From positions 7,401,132 to 7,465,131 of the forward strand of contig CM034595.1 of NCBI GenBank assembly GCA_020091685.1: a stretch of 64,000 nucleotides of DNA. The letters are read 5' to 3'. Every line of letters starts with the position of its first letter. Positions within the stretch are counted from its first letter, which is position 1. Source of the DNA: Lutjanus erythropterus (taxonomy: Eukaryota > Chordata > Actinopteri > Lutjaniformes > Lutjanidae). The translations under genes and the position numbers were made by a program. Below the pieces are notes generated by a model, which had not been told where the DNA came from, did not search any database, and saw nothing but the letters and a program-made list of their open reading frames with translations. Below, piece after piece: positions 46,341-60,669 of this stretch.

Positions 46341-48320
46341 AATAACTTTACATATGTCTCCACAGTTTCCCCTACCTGTCCTGCCAACACCCCCCCCCCC
46401 AACCTCTCAGAGAGAAACAGTTCAAGCCAGACTTTTATTTTGAAATGTTAATTTAAAAGTATACATTTGTTTCTGCTTCCTTGTCTTTCTGCTCATTCTC
46501 TGCCGTTTTTTCGGTGCAGAAGTCACTGATGATGTGCGATGTGTTCATGCAGCACACTAACTCAACTCTCAGGTGATGTTAAGTGTGTTTATCGTACCGC
46601 TGTAACATCAGTAATGATTCATTTCAATAACTAGCTTGTTCAGAAATTAGCCTGGACAAGTGTTAATCTAACCAGCAAGCCCAGCTTTTACCCTGTACCT
46701 ATAACACACAGTTAATGTGGTTACAGCAACAGTTGTTGTAGTGTTCACACAGTTACACACAGAGTATGTTGATCTTGTCTGACAGTCGCTCCGAAGCAGC
46801 CGTCCTGATGGAAACACTGCTCTCTATGATTATTCCATGGCTGATGGGCATGTGACAAGCCATGTGACAATCCTCATACAATATTGCAATTTAAAACATT
46901 TTGCAATATGCTGAGTATTGTGATGACATCTATTGCAATGTATTGGGATTTATTACCTTTTTTCAACCGCAAATTACATCCCCAGAGGAAAATTTTGTCA
47001 AAATGTATTTAAACTAAAAAGATAAAGTTACTAGATTAAATTATCTTTTTCAAATGACCAGTCCCTGGTCAATTCTTGGTGTCTGTGCATCAATACAATA
47101 TTGCCACGCAAAATATCCTGATACTACGCTGTATGAATCTAACTGTAAGAAAGCTTAGGACTGAATGCTGCCAACTAAAAAGACTGATCATTGAATCAAT
47201 ATATGAATCCAGATCGATGCATGATTACACCTCTAACATTTACGCACGAGGCTTTTCATAAGAGTAGAAAATGACAGTGAGACTTCAAGATTCTGGCTAG
47301 AAATCTGATCTCTGGGTTTAACTGCAGAATAATGCACAAATATGCATATTTTGCCTATAATATAAACATTAAACTGCCTTCAGCTACAACAGCTCCAGTG
47401 CTAATGAAATATGTCTGCTATCACAAAGTCATAAAAAGCTCTCCATAATCCTCCCTGTAATTCTGTCTGCTCACAGTGTGGTTTAATAAGTTCAATATAT
47501 GGCTCTCACCCACTTTTAAACCTTATAATACTGCCTATAATGTGATTTCTTGTCTTGTCTTCAGTGAGGACCCCATGGAGAATAGTGGTTACTTTAGAAA
47601 TAACTAATGGGTATTTTAATAATGGCAAAGAAAGTGTTTGTAGATTGGATTCAAATTAGTAAGAAAATCTCTAAATAGCCCAAGTACTTCAGGTAGGCAA
47701 ATAGGTTTCCTTGTTGTCAAACTTTCTCAGTTATGAGGATGATGCAAGAATCCCTGCATCCACTGGGTTCTAGTTCTCGGCGTTAGTTGTCACACTCACA
47801 GCTGTGAGCTTAGTCTGTACTTGAGCGACAGAGAAAAGCCTCCATTCTGAGCGTGGCCTGAGGAAATTGTCTAAAATGCCTGTCAGAGAGACACTGGCAT
47901 CATGTTGTTAAATTCATGACAGAATTATTTTCTAAGGTACATCAAGTCTGGGAAACTGATTCCTGCATAGTTTTCGACACATATTCCTCGACACATACTG
48001 TCCCACACTTGAACCGAAAAAGAAATATGCTTAATGACCCAGTCAAAGACATTTGCACACACTAACACAAGCACTCGATGGGAGGCCAGTTCTATCAGGT
48101 TGGAGCTGTCAGTGTCCCACCGGGTTCCACCTCTCTGTGTGTCCCCTTGCTGATTTGGAGAAGACGAGACAATACAGCTCAAACTTTGTACTTCCTGTAA
48201 CAGTACAGTAAACAGACAAAGGTAATGTTGAAGTGGAGCCACAACTACAATAAAATAGTGGTTATGCTGAAAGTGCAATAAAGTGCCTTTATACATCCAC
48301 CAGTCACACTCAATAATAAG
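46341..48320. other. Intron stretch, mostly unrecognised
   Basis: A C11-13 run near 46390. A decayed repeat with ATATTGCAAT/GCAATATG words covers about 46866-47236. No exon. Confidence 0.45.
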
Positions 48321-48555
48321 GTCATAGAGACGTCTGCCTTCTCTTCAATATAATGGAAGTAAATGTGACTCAGCTTGTGGTGCTCAAAGCATCAAAAAGA
48401 TACTTTTGAAAAATAGAAAACCAGTGTCTCTTTCTAAAAATCATGACCTGGTTCCTTTTGCAGCAAAATCTACTGGAATTAGTAGTTTCTATATGAAACT
48501 GTTCACAACAAGGTTTGTGGTTCATCTTGAGTAGCCAGGTCATGATTTTTGGACT
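48321..48555 (+). repeat. Inner fragment of the 42074 foldback family
   Basis: GAGACGTCTGCCTTCTCTTC, TGCTCAAAGCATCAAAAAG and TTTCTAAAAATCATGACC match one arm and the spacer. Confidence 0.7.
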
Positions 48556-48651
48556 AAATTCTTTAAATGTATGTTTTGGTTTGTTTTCTGTTGCTTTGTC
48601 TTGTCTGTAGACATTTTTGTTTGTGTCTAAAAAGAAAAAGAGCTCAAAAAG

Positions 48652-48930
48652 AGCTGCACCAATAATTATTGTCATTATTAATTAACCATTTAGTTTGAAA
48701 AACATCAACAACAGTGAAAAATGTTGATGACAACATAGAGATTAAGGCAATGTCTTCAAATGTCTTGTGCTGTCTGTCCAACAGTCCAAAATCCCAGAAT
48801 ATTCATCTTACTGTCATAGAAGACCAGAAGAACAAATATTCATTATATATTATTATTCACAATATTCACAATTAAGAAGCTGGAACCAGAGAATATGAGG
48901 CATGTCTTAAATGATTAATGAATTATTTAA
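48652..48930 (+). repeat. Copy 11 of the GGGCTGCAACTAA-ended element
   Basis: GAGCTGCACCAATAATTATT to ACAATTAAGAAGCTGGAACC; diverged. Confidence 0.75.
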
Positions 48931-50278
48931 ATATTAGTGGACAAATTTTATCAATTGACTGTCTGATTCATCGACTGATAGACTCATTTTGCCCTGCTTT
49001 TCTAACACCTTCTCTACTTCTATTAAATGTAGGTTTGCAGTTAGAAAACTTTGAGTCAGCACGTGCAACTTTGTGGTTTTCTTGTGTATGATGACAGAGC
49101 AGAAAAAGGCAGATGCTTTTTCTGACAATGTGATGTTAAAACACATATTAATAAATAAAAGTATGTCACTGTGACTGTGCTTTTGCCTTACATGTAACTT
49201 TATTTACCCAGAACCTGTTAGAAACTTTTCAGATGCTTGGACACGTTGTCTTCTTTTTTAACTGTCCATTCCATATAGCACTGCCTCTATCAGCCACTGA
49301 AATGTGGAGAGGAGGCACCCAGAGAATCCGTTCTTTGATAAACATGCAAGTGCCAAGCTGCAAACTGCAATTTAAAAGCTAATCAGCAAGAGACAGGCAT
49401 TCCCGCTAAATCCCACTCTTCCTGATGGCATGCAAATAGTGGAAAATTTAATCAGCCTTTTTTAACCCTCAGTCGTCAAGGCAACACTAATCTCAAAAGC
49501 TGTCTGGCAAGTGAAATTTTTAACGCTGATCTAAAGTTCTTCACAATGGGACTCACATCAGCTGAGGTTTGAGGCAGCATATGGGTGTGACCACAACTAC
49601 AGTTTGTTTTCTTTGGCCTAAAACACAGTAAACATGTTTACATTGCTGCATCTCTATATGTGCTCAGTTTAGTTACACACTGCCTGATTAAAGGTGACCC
49701 ATAAACACATATCTAAGACACAGATTTGTTTTGTGATTCTTGTCTTATCCATCGACACTGTCACCCTGCCAGGTTAGAGGATTTTGACGATGAGGGAGAA
49801 TCAAATCTAATTCCAGATCCCTGCATGTTCATCAACACATGACGGACTGAACTCAACCACTGTTATTGATCTTCTAATATCCATGAAGCAAGAGAAACAG
49901 CTGAAGGTGTGTGTCGGTCCAGAAACGTTTGGTCTTGTTTTTGTTACAGGAGGTTTTCCAAGCAATTACATCCATCAACTTAAGTCTGTAACACGTTTTG
50001 CTTGGGGGTGATTCTTGTTTTTGTTTCAGCTTGATTTATCACTGCTAAGAAACTACTGCTATTTTCTCTGAGGATTAATAAGAATAAGATTTTTTAGGAA
50101 TTTGGTGCCGCCATGTTTGGATTATTCTCACCTAGCCATACAATCTGAAGATAATACACAAAATACCCCAGTTTGAAAACTGGAAAACAGCTCAAACTTG
50201 TGTTAGCCATCCAAAATTACTGGCTAAAACATTTCACTGATGCAGGACATCGTATCATGCAAATCTGTCCCAGAATGA
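48931..50278. other. Repeat-poor stretch with an octamer
   Basis: No exon. ATGCAAAT at 49430-49437 lies in an even-composition block (49250-49560), a candidate conserved element. Confidence 0.4.
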
Positions 50279-50602
50279 GGGTCGCAGCTAAGTGATTAAT
50301 CTGTAATTGATTTTCTTGATTAATCGATGAGTTGTTTGAAGATTTTGAAAAATTGATCAGTGTTTCCCAAAATCCAAGATCACGTGTTTAAATGACTTGT
50401 TTTGTCCATAACTCAAAGATATTCAATTTACTGTCACAGAGGACTAAAGAAACCAGGAAATATTCACATTTAAGAAGCTGAAATCAGAGAATTTTTTTAT
50501 TTTAAAAAAAAGCAGAAAAAAAGATGAATTAATTATCAAAATTATTGGCTATTAACTTAATAGTTGATTAATTGATTAACTGATAGATTGTTGCAGCTCT
50601 AC
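50279..50602 (+). repeat. Copy 12 of the GGGCTGCAACTAA-ended element
   Basis: GGTCGCAGCTAAGTGATTAA to ATTGTTGCAGCTCT, both ends recognisable. Confidence 0.85.
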
Positions 50603-53600
50603 CAAGAATTATTTGTTTTAATGATGCAAAAAGTATTAGGGAGTTTGCTACAACTCAATTTGTATATGACCTAAAACAAGCATGACAGTCTGCATCTTCT
50701 CTTTGTGTACAAACTTAGGATAGCTTGCACGGTAATGCAACTAGAGCAAAATAGGCCGGATGTTTCCATAGCAGTGAATGTATATGGATTAAATATAGCA
50801 AAGCATTTTGAATTCTGCCTGCTCTGTATCATGCAGGTCAAGTATTTAAGTTGATGATACATTTTGAAGCTCTACATAACTTGTTTATTACAAAAAAAAT
50901 CAAGCCTATAATCCAAGTAAAATTTGAAATGTCAGTTTGAACCACTGAAGAAACCACTAAAAAAAACATTGTGCAACATATCAGCAAACTAATCAGTAAT
51001 TAGACACGCAACTCCAAATAACTGATAAACTGATTCAGGTTTTTTAATGGCCAACACAGATGTTGATATTTAGAGAGCCGGGCGGCCGACTGCTCAGTGC
51101 TGTTTAATTTCCTTATTCCATGCACATCATAATTTAATACAGTAGTGACTAAACCAGATCCAACTGACATCAAGATGATGACAATAACAAAGAAAAGTTC
51201 TGACTCTTCTGATAATTATTGGCTAATATACTCCAATACTGACACAGACCAGTATAGCAGTGATATGCCAATATCAGCTGATAACTTATTGGTCCTGATA
51301 TTTATCGTGTGTCCCTATAATATACAGGGTTATCGTAGCTAGTAACATGTTGTTTTAGATGAATTTTTACTAATTAATTAAACAGAAAACACACTGGATG
51401 ATGCTGTAGATTTCAGAATGTGACTGAATATCAAAAGTGACATCAATGAACGGCATTATGATCCATTATAATCTAATATAAATGTAGACTCCTCTGTTGG
51501 TAAACATTATGTTCTTTGGTGGAGCCTGGATGGAGGCAAAACTATTTCCTAACACAACAGCTAACACTCGCTAGTAAGTTTTTTTGGCTTGTTTCTTAAC
51601 AATGGCTGAAGAAAGTATAATTTTAAGATTTCATATCATTATTCCCTCCATACAATGGTGCAATTTCAACTGCTCATATTTTCCTGCTTATACTATTCCT
51701 ATTTTCACATTTTCTCTGTTTAAAATGTTCATATTTTTTGGATTTCTTCTTGCTTTCCCTGTTGTGAGGCTAATAAAGGAATGTCCTGTCTTATCATTCT
51801 GCAATGGCCATGGGTTTGGGGGATTTTGGGGGTGATATTTGTCATTTTATTTTGTTAATTTAATGTTCTGAACGAGTGACAGGCATTGCTCCGCAACACA
51901 CTCAGCAGACATGACACACCCACTGAGCCGGAAGACGAGAGAGAGAAAAACAGCCTTTCTACAAAGGATTTATTTTGACCAAATCAGAGTTGGTGACCAA
52001 GTGTGATTTAAAGAGTAAACAAGAAATTATAGCTTATCTTAGTTTGGAATAAAAAACTTGAATTCAGAAGGTGATCGGTTGTATTTTCCTGGTCAATAAG
52101 GAAAATATTTGTCACCTTTGGTAAGTTCATTTCAGTTCATTTTGTCATGGCTCCCAGCTTTTGCCTTATCTCATTTAACCACATTTAGACTGGCAGTGGT
52201 AATATAGTGACAAAACTTCAATTCTGAACCATTAACATTAATACATCTAATTTCTGTCACATGAAAACACAAGACACTTTCTCTTGGATATGTGGCCCAC
52301 TAGCTAACACCATGATGTAATCATGACATCATTTAACGCTCGCCAATAACTGTTTAGTCATTAGGTAGGTTCCTCCACCAATTCTGTGTATTGTGTCAGC
52401 CACATGTTTGTGTGTAGATCCTTGTGCATGTGTACAACAGACTAACAAAACAGGGACCTGTTCACAACATTGCTAAACAGCACCAAAAAATTCACAGGGT
52501 ACCTTTAAGAAGACCATCAGGGTCTGTGTCGAGATGATCGGTTTGGCATCACAATTTTCATGTAGGAAAAAAAGCTATTAAAATGTGATGATGTGATATT
52601 CAATGAGGTCTGAACCAACCAAACAAACGTTTTTTCTTTTATCTGGAGAACAAGATTTTGGGCCGGGATTATGCAAAACCACCGTACCTCATTACAATAC
52701 TGTTTTCTCACATATTTCTCCTTCTTCTAAAAATTGTGATTTGGTTCTAGTTCTGAAATTTGGATATTACATTTGGCCATGTTGTGATTTTATTGTGATT
52801 AATTGTGCAGCTCTGGTCAGTACAAGACAGATGTGTACTTCCTACAAGATCTTTTTTCTAAAATAAATACATCAATGATTAAATATGAGCAACTGATTTG
52901 ATTTAATTTAACTTAATATATGACATCATGGCTGGACTCTTTGTTGAGGTTAACTGTTTTTAACTGAACTTCACACCACTGGCAGAACTTATCATTTCAC
53001 TATGGAATATTACATGTGAATTATACATCAATGGCATAACCTGCTAATTGAATGAACAGAGGAACTAGTCTACATTAATTAGCTCACGTATAGTTTGACA
53101 CCCAGGTTTAAAATCTATATTTAGGACCTGTGAGTTTCAAAATACTCCAAAACTCTAAAGGATGAGTGTGTGTGACTTTAAATAGTTGCAGGGATTATTC
53201 TGACAAAGCAGGAGCTCTCTCTTCTAATCTTCAGCCGCTCTTTGATGTCTACCTTGCATATGGATCAGAAGACAGCTCTGGCAATGAAAAATTAGCCGCC
53301 CTTATCTTTCCACCAATATCTTCAACTGCTGCACAGCTCCACTCCACACATTAAGGAGGGGAAAACAAGGAGAGGAGTCTACCACCTCAGGACAAAGGAA
53401 ACAGGGGGTCGAGACGCAACGCTGGCTCAGGATGGAGGACAGCGTTTGAAGTAAAAAAAAAAAAACATGCAGGCATGGAAGGCAGGTACATCAATAGGAG
53501 GGCTGCTTTAGTACAGCTCACTATCAAGCCCCTGAAATACTATCTCATATAAAATCAATGAACTCAGCTTTAAGCTGCCGGGAGAGCTAGATAACTACAG

Positions 53601-54661
53601 CAAAAACCAGTGTAAGCCTATTCTACACAAGAGCCTCTGCTTATTTGGGTCTCAGCAACACCATGCACATGTCAGCCTTTTTCTCTATTAGTGTGGCATG
53701 ATATTCTATTATTTCTCTTATTCATGAGAGGACAGAAATAGAGAGTCTGCCCGCAAGGGAGGCTTTAGTCTGGTCTTCATCATCCCTGCTAGATGGCATA
53801 AAAGACGTGAAAGAAATAATGAAGAATTGAGTTGAAGTGAAAGGCCGATCTTTAGGTAATATCCTTTCAGTGGATTGAGACGTTTCACTAGCATGTAGAA
53901 AACAGGAGCTCAAACAACGTACTGATACACTGACAATGACACGCAACAGGTTTGAGTGAAGTCAGTCAATTTCACAAACAGTGATCGACTGATTAATCAG
54001 TTGACTGATTAATTAGGCTGATTTTCTGTCATTTTGAGATGATCTGCATAAACAAAGATGTCTGCAGACACTTCTGCAGGCTGTCTTTTCAGTGAGGCTG
54101 CTGTGGAACGATGTTAGTGTTGAGTTCAGTCCATCCAGAATTTTGAAGTTTTTTGTTGTTGTTTTTTGTTTTTTTTGAATTACTGCAGCCAAAAATGTCT
54201 GATTTTACTAAATCTTTTCTAAGTTGTGATGCATGTTGCAATGTTTTTAGCCATTTTTTTTTGCTATGAAATTGTGGTAGCAAATGAAAACTGCAAAAAA
54301 GAAAGACGTGCAATTTTTTTTTCCAACTCATTAAAAAAACCAAAGGCAACTTGTTCCAGAGAGAATAAAACCACTCTTTGTTCTGTGTTATAAGTAACCT
54401 TCCCAAAAATGAAATGAAGAAATTTCACAGACACAGGCTGAATTTGCATTAATTGTTACAATTGCAACATCGCATCTTCCTGGAGGGACTGTGAGTTTTG
54501 GGAAGGTGGTGAAAACGTTAGTTTGGAGCTGTACTATAACTCCCATAAATCCTGCTGTGTGCCTACATGTTTGCCTAAATGTCCTCAGTCAACATCTTCT
54601 TTTCTAAATGACAGTAAAGCTGGGTCATACTGTAGCCCATGTTTCCTTAAAAACCAATAAC
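50603..54661. other. Intron stretch, mostly unrecognised
   Basis: Fragments only: GATA/ATCAGC-type repeat at 51205-51345, a reverse GGGCTGCACGATTAA-family end at 52728-52817, and a short ATTAATCAGTT fragment at 53985-54020. No exon. Confidence 0.5.
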
Positions 54662-55026
54662 CAGGCCTGGGTCATATAACTGAAAAACCTATCATGATCG
54701 TAAAGTTTCATATTGGTCGATATTGATAATTATTGATCACATAGGTTGTGACTGACTACATGTTGTATCCTCCAAAAGGTAGAAGCAGCTTTAAAAATTA
54801 CAATATTTTTGACCAAATACCCTGACACTGTGACAATTTGGTAGAGATGACTTTCACAAAATGTTATGGTGCTTTCACAATTATAAATAATTACAAATAA
54901 TAAGCATCAGTAACGTGGACATAATGACTAAATGGGCAAAGGTAAATAATAGAACAGCTACAACAGCCTGGTAAGTTCAGAAAACTGCATCTATATATCT
55001 ATATATTGATATATTGCCCAGCCCTA
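54662..55026. repeat. Element ending ATATTGCCCAGCCCTA
   Basis: Left CAGGCCTGGGTCATATAAC and right TATATTGCCCAGCCCTA are inverted. AGGTTGTGACTGACTAC is shared with 22258. Confidence 0.65.
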
Positions 55027-57154
55027 ATAGTAACATTCTGAAATTTTTCTATTTCATGAATTAACAGAAATTCTATTAAAGACAACAGGTTACTGGCCAA
55101 GATAACTATAGAAAATATAAATATAAACATATAAAATATGAGTCAGAATTGCATCAGACCACACTGCATTTTTTTTAAACTGGGCTTTGTGCACAGAATG
55201 TAAGAAGGTCTAGATAAAACTGTTGGTCTGATGTGTTTAAATTACAGATATTGCAAATTTTGACCAAAAAAAAGAGTCTTGAGAGCTCATTGGGCCGTTC
55301 TGCTTAATCTTGCATTAGTTGTTCATACTGTTACCTAACTAAGTTGATATGGTGATTATGTTAGCAAACATTTGCCTAATAAGACATAACCCAGCAGGTA
55401 ACATTTTTCATTCATTTAGTTTCAAGCATTTAGGATAAAAAAAATAAGAAAACTACTGACAAAAATCTGAAACGTTCTCTTAGTAATAAGGCATGCCCTT
55501 CAGTCTTTCTACTGTCAGTTCCTGCACAATTTTCTAATGATTAAGCTTCAGTATGTGAGCATGAGGTAGATAGTGCAGCTTGACCAAGCCAAAAATCTGA
55601 ATATCTATCTCAAAACTATCAAAAATCTAATTATTTGCTCTTTTTTTAGAGTTATATTTGTTTAGATTTAGATGATTCTGCACTGTGTGAAATGTAAAGT
55701 CATGCTGCTTTGGCCTCTGGCAGTCCCTGGACAAACAGCAATCAACTGGATTACTGAAGTCAAAATCTGACTAGGAGGCAAGAATAGTTTTGAGGAGTGC
55801 TCTTTTATATGATTTCTCTGCAGATTTACGTGATCGCGACTGACGTGGGAGATACCACCAACAGTCATCTCTTGCAAACTTAACTCTGCTAAAGTGTTGC
55901 TGGTTTTTAAGTTGTATTTTGAAGTTTTGAAGTGACAGGAAAAAATATTTATGTACATTTCTGCACAAATTCAGATGCCCTTAATATCTGTTCAGAGCAC
56001 ACTGTCTGTGCTTACCCAAATAATGTATTCAGATTTGTATATATCCTGAACAGGCATTGAGAAGCAAACTGAGAAAAAGACAAATATAGAAAGAAATTTT
56101 CGAGACGAGATTTTCAATGCACAAGATGTAAGTGTATGAAGTCAAGACTGGGAACTTCTCGGCTGATCAAAAACATATGCAATTCCTTTTATCATAACAA
56201 CAGTAAGACAGGAACTGTCTCAGCGTCAAAGATGAAGAAATTGCATATTAAAAAACCCATTAAAACTGAAATCACTCAAATAAACCTGAGATGAATATTT
56301 TTGGGCACCTCTGTCTTCACCAAACAGCAGGAGGAAATTGCCAGCAGAATTCTTCTGTCACTAATTACACATTTTATAAATATAAGATTTAAATAACCAA
56401 TCATCAGCACCGTTATTACAAATCACTGGACACTGTCAGATGATATCAGCTCCATGTGCATGGTCTTAACACATTTGTCCATATTAAATCTAACTCATCA
56501 CAGACAACATTCATATACAGAATAATGGCAGGCCTTATCTCTGCCAGAGCAGAGTGTAATCATCCAGGTTCCTGAGATGAGAGCTGATCACAATGACTCA
56601 AACAATCAGAGCCAGATACAGAGTTAAACATGCTTGATAACTTTCTTTTGGTTGTGGCAATATTTTAATATGGATTGTCAGAGCAAAAATAGTTTTTATA
56701 AACTTAGATTACACACTCCCTTCATCCCACAGAAAGACACTGACAGCGAGCCAGGAGCAAACCTTGTAGTAGGAAGACCAGCACATGACGGCATTAGTTA
56801 ACTGTTAGTGTCCTAACTGTTGAAAAAAACGTGCAAAATGTAGAAGAGAGAGACTGAGAGGCTCCCACTAAGCAACACAAAAAATATTCAATGAAATAAC
56901 TTTTCATCACTTCGTCAAAAAAGTGGGAGCAGTGGTACATGTCTGTGAACTGTTGCTCTCCAATGACTGATGTAACCCTGAACTGTCAGAGGCTGGCAGT
57001 TGGTTTTTAACAGGAGTGTCTGAGGCAGTTAGTCCAGATATTTTTGCCTTTATTTACTGCTGTCCGTCCACTGGCAAACATGCCACTGTTTACCCCATCT
57101 GAAAGAAGCCCTCTCCATTATAAGTCATTTAAGACTGGTCTCTAAGCTGCCATT
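55027..57154. other. Stretch with no recognised feature
   Basis: No exon or repeat recognised. Confidence 0.45.
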
Positions 57155-58505
57155 TTCATCCACTCAACTGTTTTCTTTCATAAACAATAACATCCAAAGT
57201 TCTGGAAAATGTCAATCTGGTTTTCGGTCTCTGCACAGCACTGAGGGCGAGTTCACATCAGCCTTGTTTAGTCCAGTTGAACTGAATGAATGGATGCTGC
57301 AGTTTGGATTGGTGTGAACACCTGACTCAAACTCTGCACACAAAACCACAATGTCCTAATCAGCCACCTGGAAAACGATGTTGGTATCAGTGATGTGGCT
57401 CTGGATTGGTTCATCTCTTATCTGTCAGGTCCTTCTCTATCAGGCTTAGAGAGGCCTCCTCCTCATTAGCTCCTCTCTTTTGTGAGGTCCCCCAAGGGTC
57501 TATTCTGGGTACCCTTTTATTTAGTACACATACAACCCCTAACCCTGTATTATGTCCTGCCTTGCTTAAATCAAGAAGTGGATGTCCAAAAGTTTCATGC
57601 AGTTGAATGACTCCAAATCAGCAACAGGCCCCAATACTAGCAGCTAAGGTTGTCAAAAATATTGAAGTATCTATACTTAAAAACAATACAACACTAACAT
57701 TTGATACTACTGAAAGAATTAAAACTATTAAAAATGATCTATGTGCTCAGACAAGACCAAGAGTTCAGTTCAGTCTTTACTGTCCTGACTGAACTTTGGC
57801 TTGCAGCAGCAAAACCAGACAGTGTTCAGGGACTTTTTCTGTACCAGAGCTGTGTGCAGGTTGAAAAATTTTGTGTGCTTTGGACTTCCTTTTGCTGTGG
57901 TATTTTTTATACTAGTATTGTATTAAAGTTTAGAATCCTGGTATCTTTACAGCCCTATTAGCAGCATTATCTGTCATCAATTGTGAATGGTTTAATGTTA
58001 AAAAAGAGGCTTGTTGTTTGGATGTGAACCTGTGTTTGGATACTCAGGTGAATAAGGTAATGCAGTTGTGCTTTATCTAACCAAGATACAGTATTTAGCC
58101 AAGATTAGGTCATTTCTTTCATCTCCAGAGCTAGAAAATATTTCTCCAGACTATTGCAACACACTTTGCAATAGTCACCATGTTCTAGTGTCAGCAGAAT
58201 AAACATCACAATTTCAATAACATGTCACACCAATTGTACCTGTGAGTTTTAGAATTGATTTTGAGATTTTCCTGCTTGTTTTGAAAGCCTTGAATATCTG
58301 TGATCTGCTTACGTCCAATGAGGCTGATCGATGCTTGAGATCCTCTGGCAGTGTCTTACTAATGGTTCTAAAATCTCAACCTGTTACTAACAGTGACCAG
58401 GCCTTTGCTTTGTGGGCCTGTCAGCTGTGGAATTAGAGGCAAACTCAAGTGTTCTCTTGTAAATTTCATCTTAAAACTCACTTTTATCTTATGATTCTTT
58501 CTATG
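57155..58505 (+). pseudogene. L2-clade LINE reverse transcriptase relic
   Basis: In order: FLS.NNNIQSSGKCQSGFRSLHSTE near 57165-57245 (in mixed frames), DVALDWFISYLSG near 57390, CEVPQGSILGTLLF near 57485, WMSKSFMQLNDSKS near 57580, then after an inserted element DTQVNKVMQLCF near 58040 and SFRIDFEIFLLVLKALN, DRCLRSSGS and ACQLWN at 58245-58436. This is the order of an L2 RT: fingers, the PQG motif, the region after the catalytic YADD, and the C-terminal segment. YADD itself is lost. Stops and shifts are frequent. Dead, antisense to ASCC3. Confidence 0.85.
57645..57957. mobile_element. 313-bp element inserted in the LINE, 8-bp duplication
   Basis: Ends TAAGGTTGTCAAAAATATTG and ACAGCCCTA are inverted. 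CTAGCAGC (57637-57644) and TTAGCAGC (57958-57965) flank it, 7 of 8 identical. Removing it restores the LINE order. The 8-bp duplication suggests hAT. Confidence 0.78.
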
Positions 58506-60669
58506 AGATAAACATGTAAATGAGTGGGACATTTTACATTGAAACATAAACCTACCATTGCTCCTGGTGTAATGGGACACTGTTTCTTCATTACTTCCAG
58601 TACATCTACATATATAGTAATATGGTAAATATGTACTACATTTCCTTGTTATTTTCAGCAGACATATACACTCATACAGAGTGGACAATAATTCATATTG
58701 GCTGATTATCAGCCCTGCAAATTTAACACCAATCTAACAGAAAGTTTATAAAGTTAAGGACTACAAACTATTTTCTTACTGTGGCCCTTGGCATTACACA
58801 TTTACGTGAAAACATGTGAGACAAAAACATCAAATGACACATCTACATTTCACCGATACTTACAAGGCAGCAAGGTCCATCAGTTTAAGAAGTCCCCTGT
58901 CAGTTTGTAAATGTTGCCTTTTTTTTTGCTTCTGCCTACTCAGAGTCTTGGGGATAAATTTAGCTTTGTCTGATTCGTTCTACGGCAGTTTTATCCCTTT
59001 GACCCTTTACAACTCTGTCACTTAAAACGGGGGTTAAATGGCTGCTGATATTATTGCTCACCAGGGTTTTGTTAAAAGACAATGACAAGCAATTTCATCT
59101 TTTCAAATTCAAATGTTCACATTTTTTAAATACTGCTGAACACCTGGGTGTTTTTCAGAAACACTATTTTGAAGAGCTACTTGGTATATTTGCCGTGGTG
59201 TGACCTGTGTTACACACTGTTCAGGTATACACTGATTACATGATTTGGACACCTCCCTCACTGTCTAAGCATGTTATCAATACTCAGTCGGACAATGGAT
59301 GCTGCACTTATAAGGTGAAAATGTCTTCTTCATACAGCAGCAGGGTTGCAGCACAGTTCAATACATTACCACTACGGCGTTAGCTGGTGCTAATTTGTCT
59401 AACTAGGCTAAACCAAGCCATGCCTTGACAAGGAGTGACATTACAACCAGTGTGTAACCACGTTACTTTACAACTGGTCTGTTGATGTCAGCTGCAGTTG
59501 TTGGGGGATCAGCGTGGGGGATGTTTGAGATCTGGTGACTTAAAACTTAATAATTAATTAGCCTTCAAAGCATTTGATTTGTTCAAAGTATGGAGAAGAT
59601 TTAAAGTTCAAAGTAATCGCTCTAATGTCACAGATATTCAGCATCATGGCTCCTTTCATATTTGGAAAAATGTTTGGTGTAATTAGTAACACCAAACTTG
59701 TGACAACTTCATTAATCAGTGGGAAAATTTCTTCACTGTGGCATGATACAGCAATAATAAGGATTGCTTGAATGTGGCTGTTTTATGTGTGAAATGCATT
59801 TCCAAAATGTTATTTTTAAACACAAAGCTTGGGGTGTGTTAGGGGTGTAAATCACAATCACAAAACTATGTTGCATCAATTCTTTAGACACATATCACAT
59901 TTTTTTTTAATTCAGGGGCCTCCAATTGATATCAGACGATAGGTAAAAAGGTAAAGGTAATAAAAGGTCAAATTATGATTTAACAACTTTATGACTGAGG
60001 TCTTCCAGACATTTTGTGACACAGACATGCCATGGGAATTCCAAAATAAAGACATATCGATATTTTCGTTGGCATCCAGATCAGCGTATCATTACAAACC
60101 AAACTGCCTGTTATGAATTTGGTAATGCTGGCTAAAACCATATTTACCATCAGAATTGTTGACTGTTACCATCTGTTGACACACCAACGTGTTTGGAAAA
60201 ACAGCTGAAAGCAATTAGAGCTTTTTAGGCAATATTAAGAATGGGAACATCATCTTCCTGAGCCAGAAAAATAGCACCAGGAAAATGCTCCAGCATGTTT
60301 GTAAGCTGATTTGCAGAAATAACAACTCTTAAATCAGCACATTTCTTCAATTGTTAATAAAAACATACAGTTAACTGCTTCTGGCAACCACGACTGCAGG
60401 TTCAGTGTTGACTGAAAATGATGATGACAGGACAGATAAGTCACTAATATTATTGTCCAAATTACTCAGAAATTATTATGTCATTCTGTGTGATAGATTT
60501 ATGAAAAAGAAAAATGTATAAATAACCTCTCACTCTAACCTCAGCCAGAGTGTCTGTACAGGTTTTTTTTTTTTTTTAATCAACATAAAGTCATATCTAG
60601 TATTCATATCAATATAAGTAGAGTTTGTGTTACCACGGAGATGACCTGGTTGCCATGGGGCTTTCTCAC
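58506..60669. other. Intron stretch before exon A donor, mostly unrecognised
   Basis: A decayed repeat starting TTAGGGGTGTAAATCACAAT at about 59839 and a T15 run at 60562-60577 are the only features. Confidence 0.5.

Larger units (their letters stand above)
41985..60669 (-). other. Intron between exons A and B (18.7 kb)
   Basis: No internal exon found. It contains a foldback element close to the exon B acceptor, a GAT repeat, a tentative THAP-like element, the L2 LINE relic and several repeats, listed separately. Confidence 0.85.

Noticed and set aside
51584-51835. 83-codon hydrophobic frame
   Set aside because: AT-rich sequence without a known motif or supporting neighbours.
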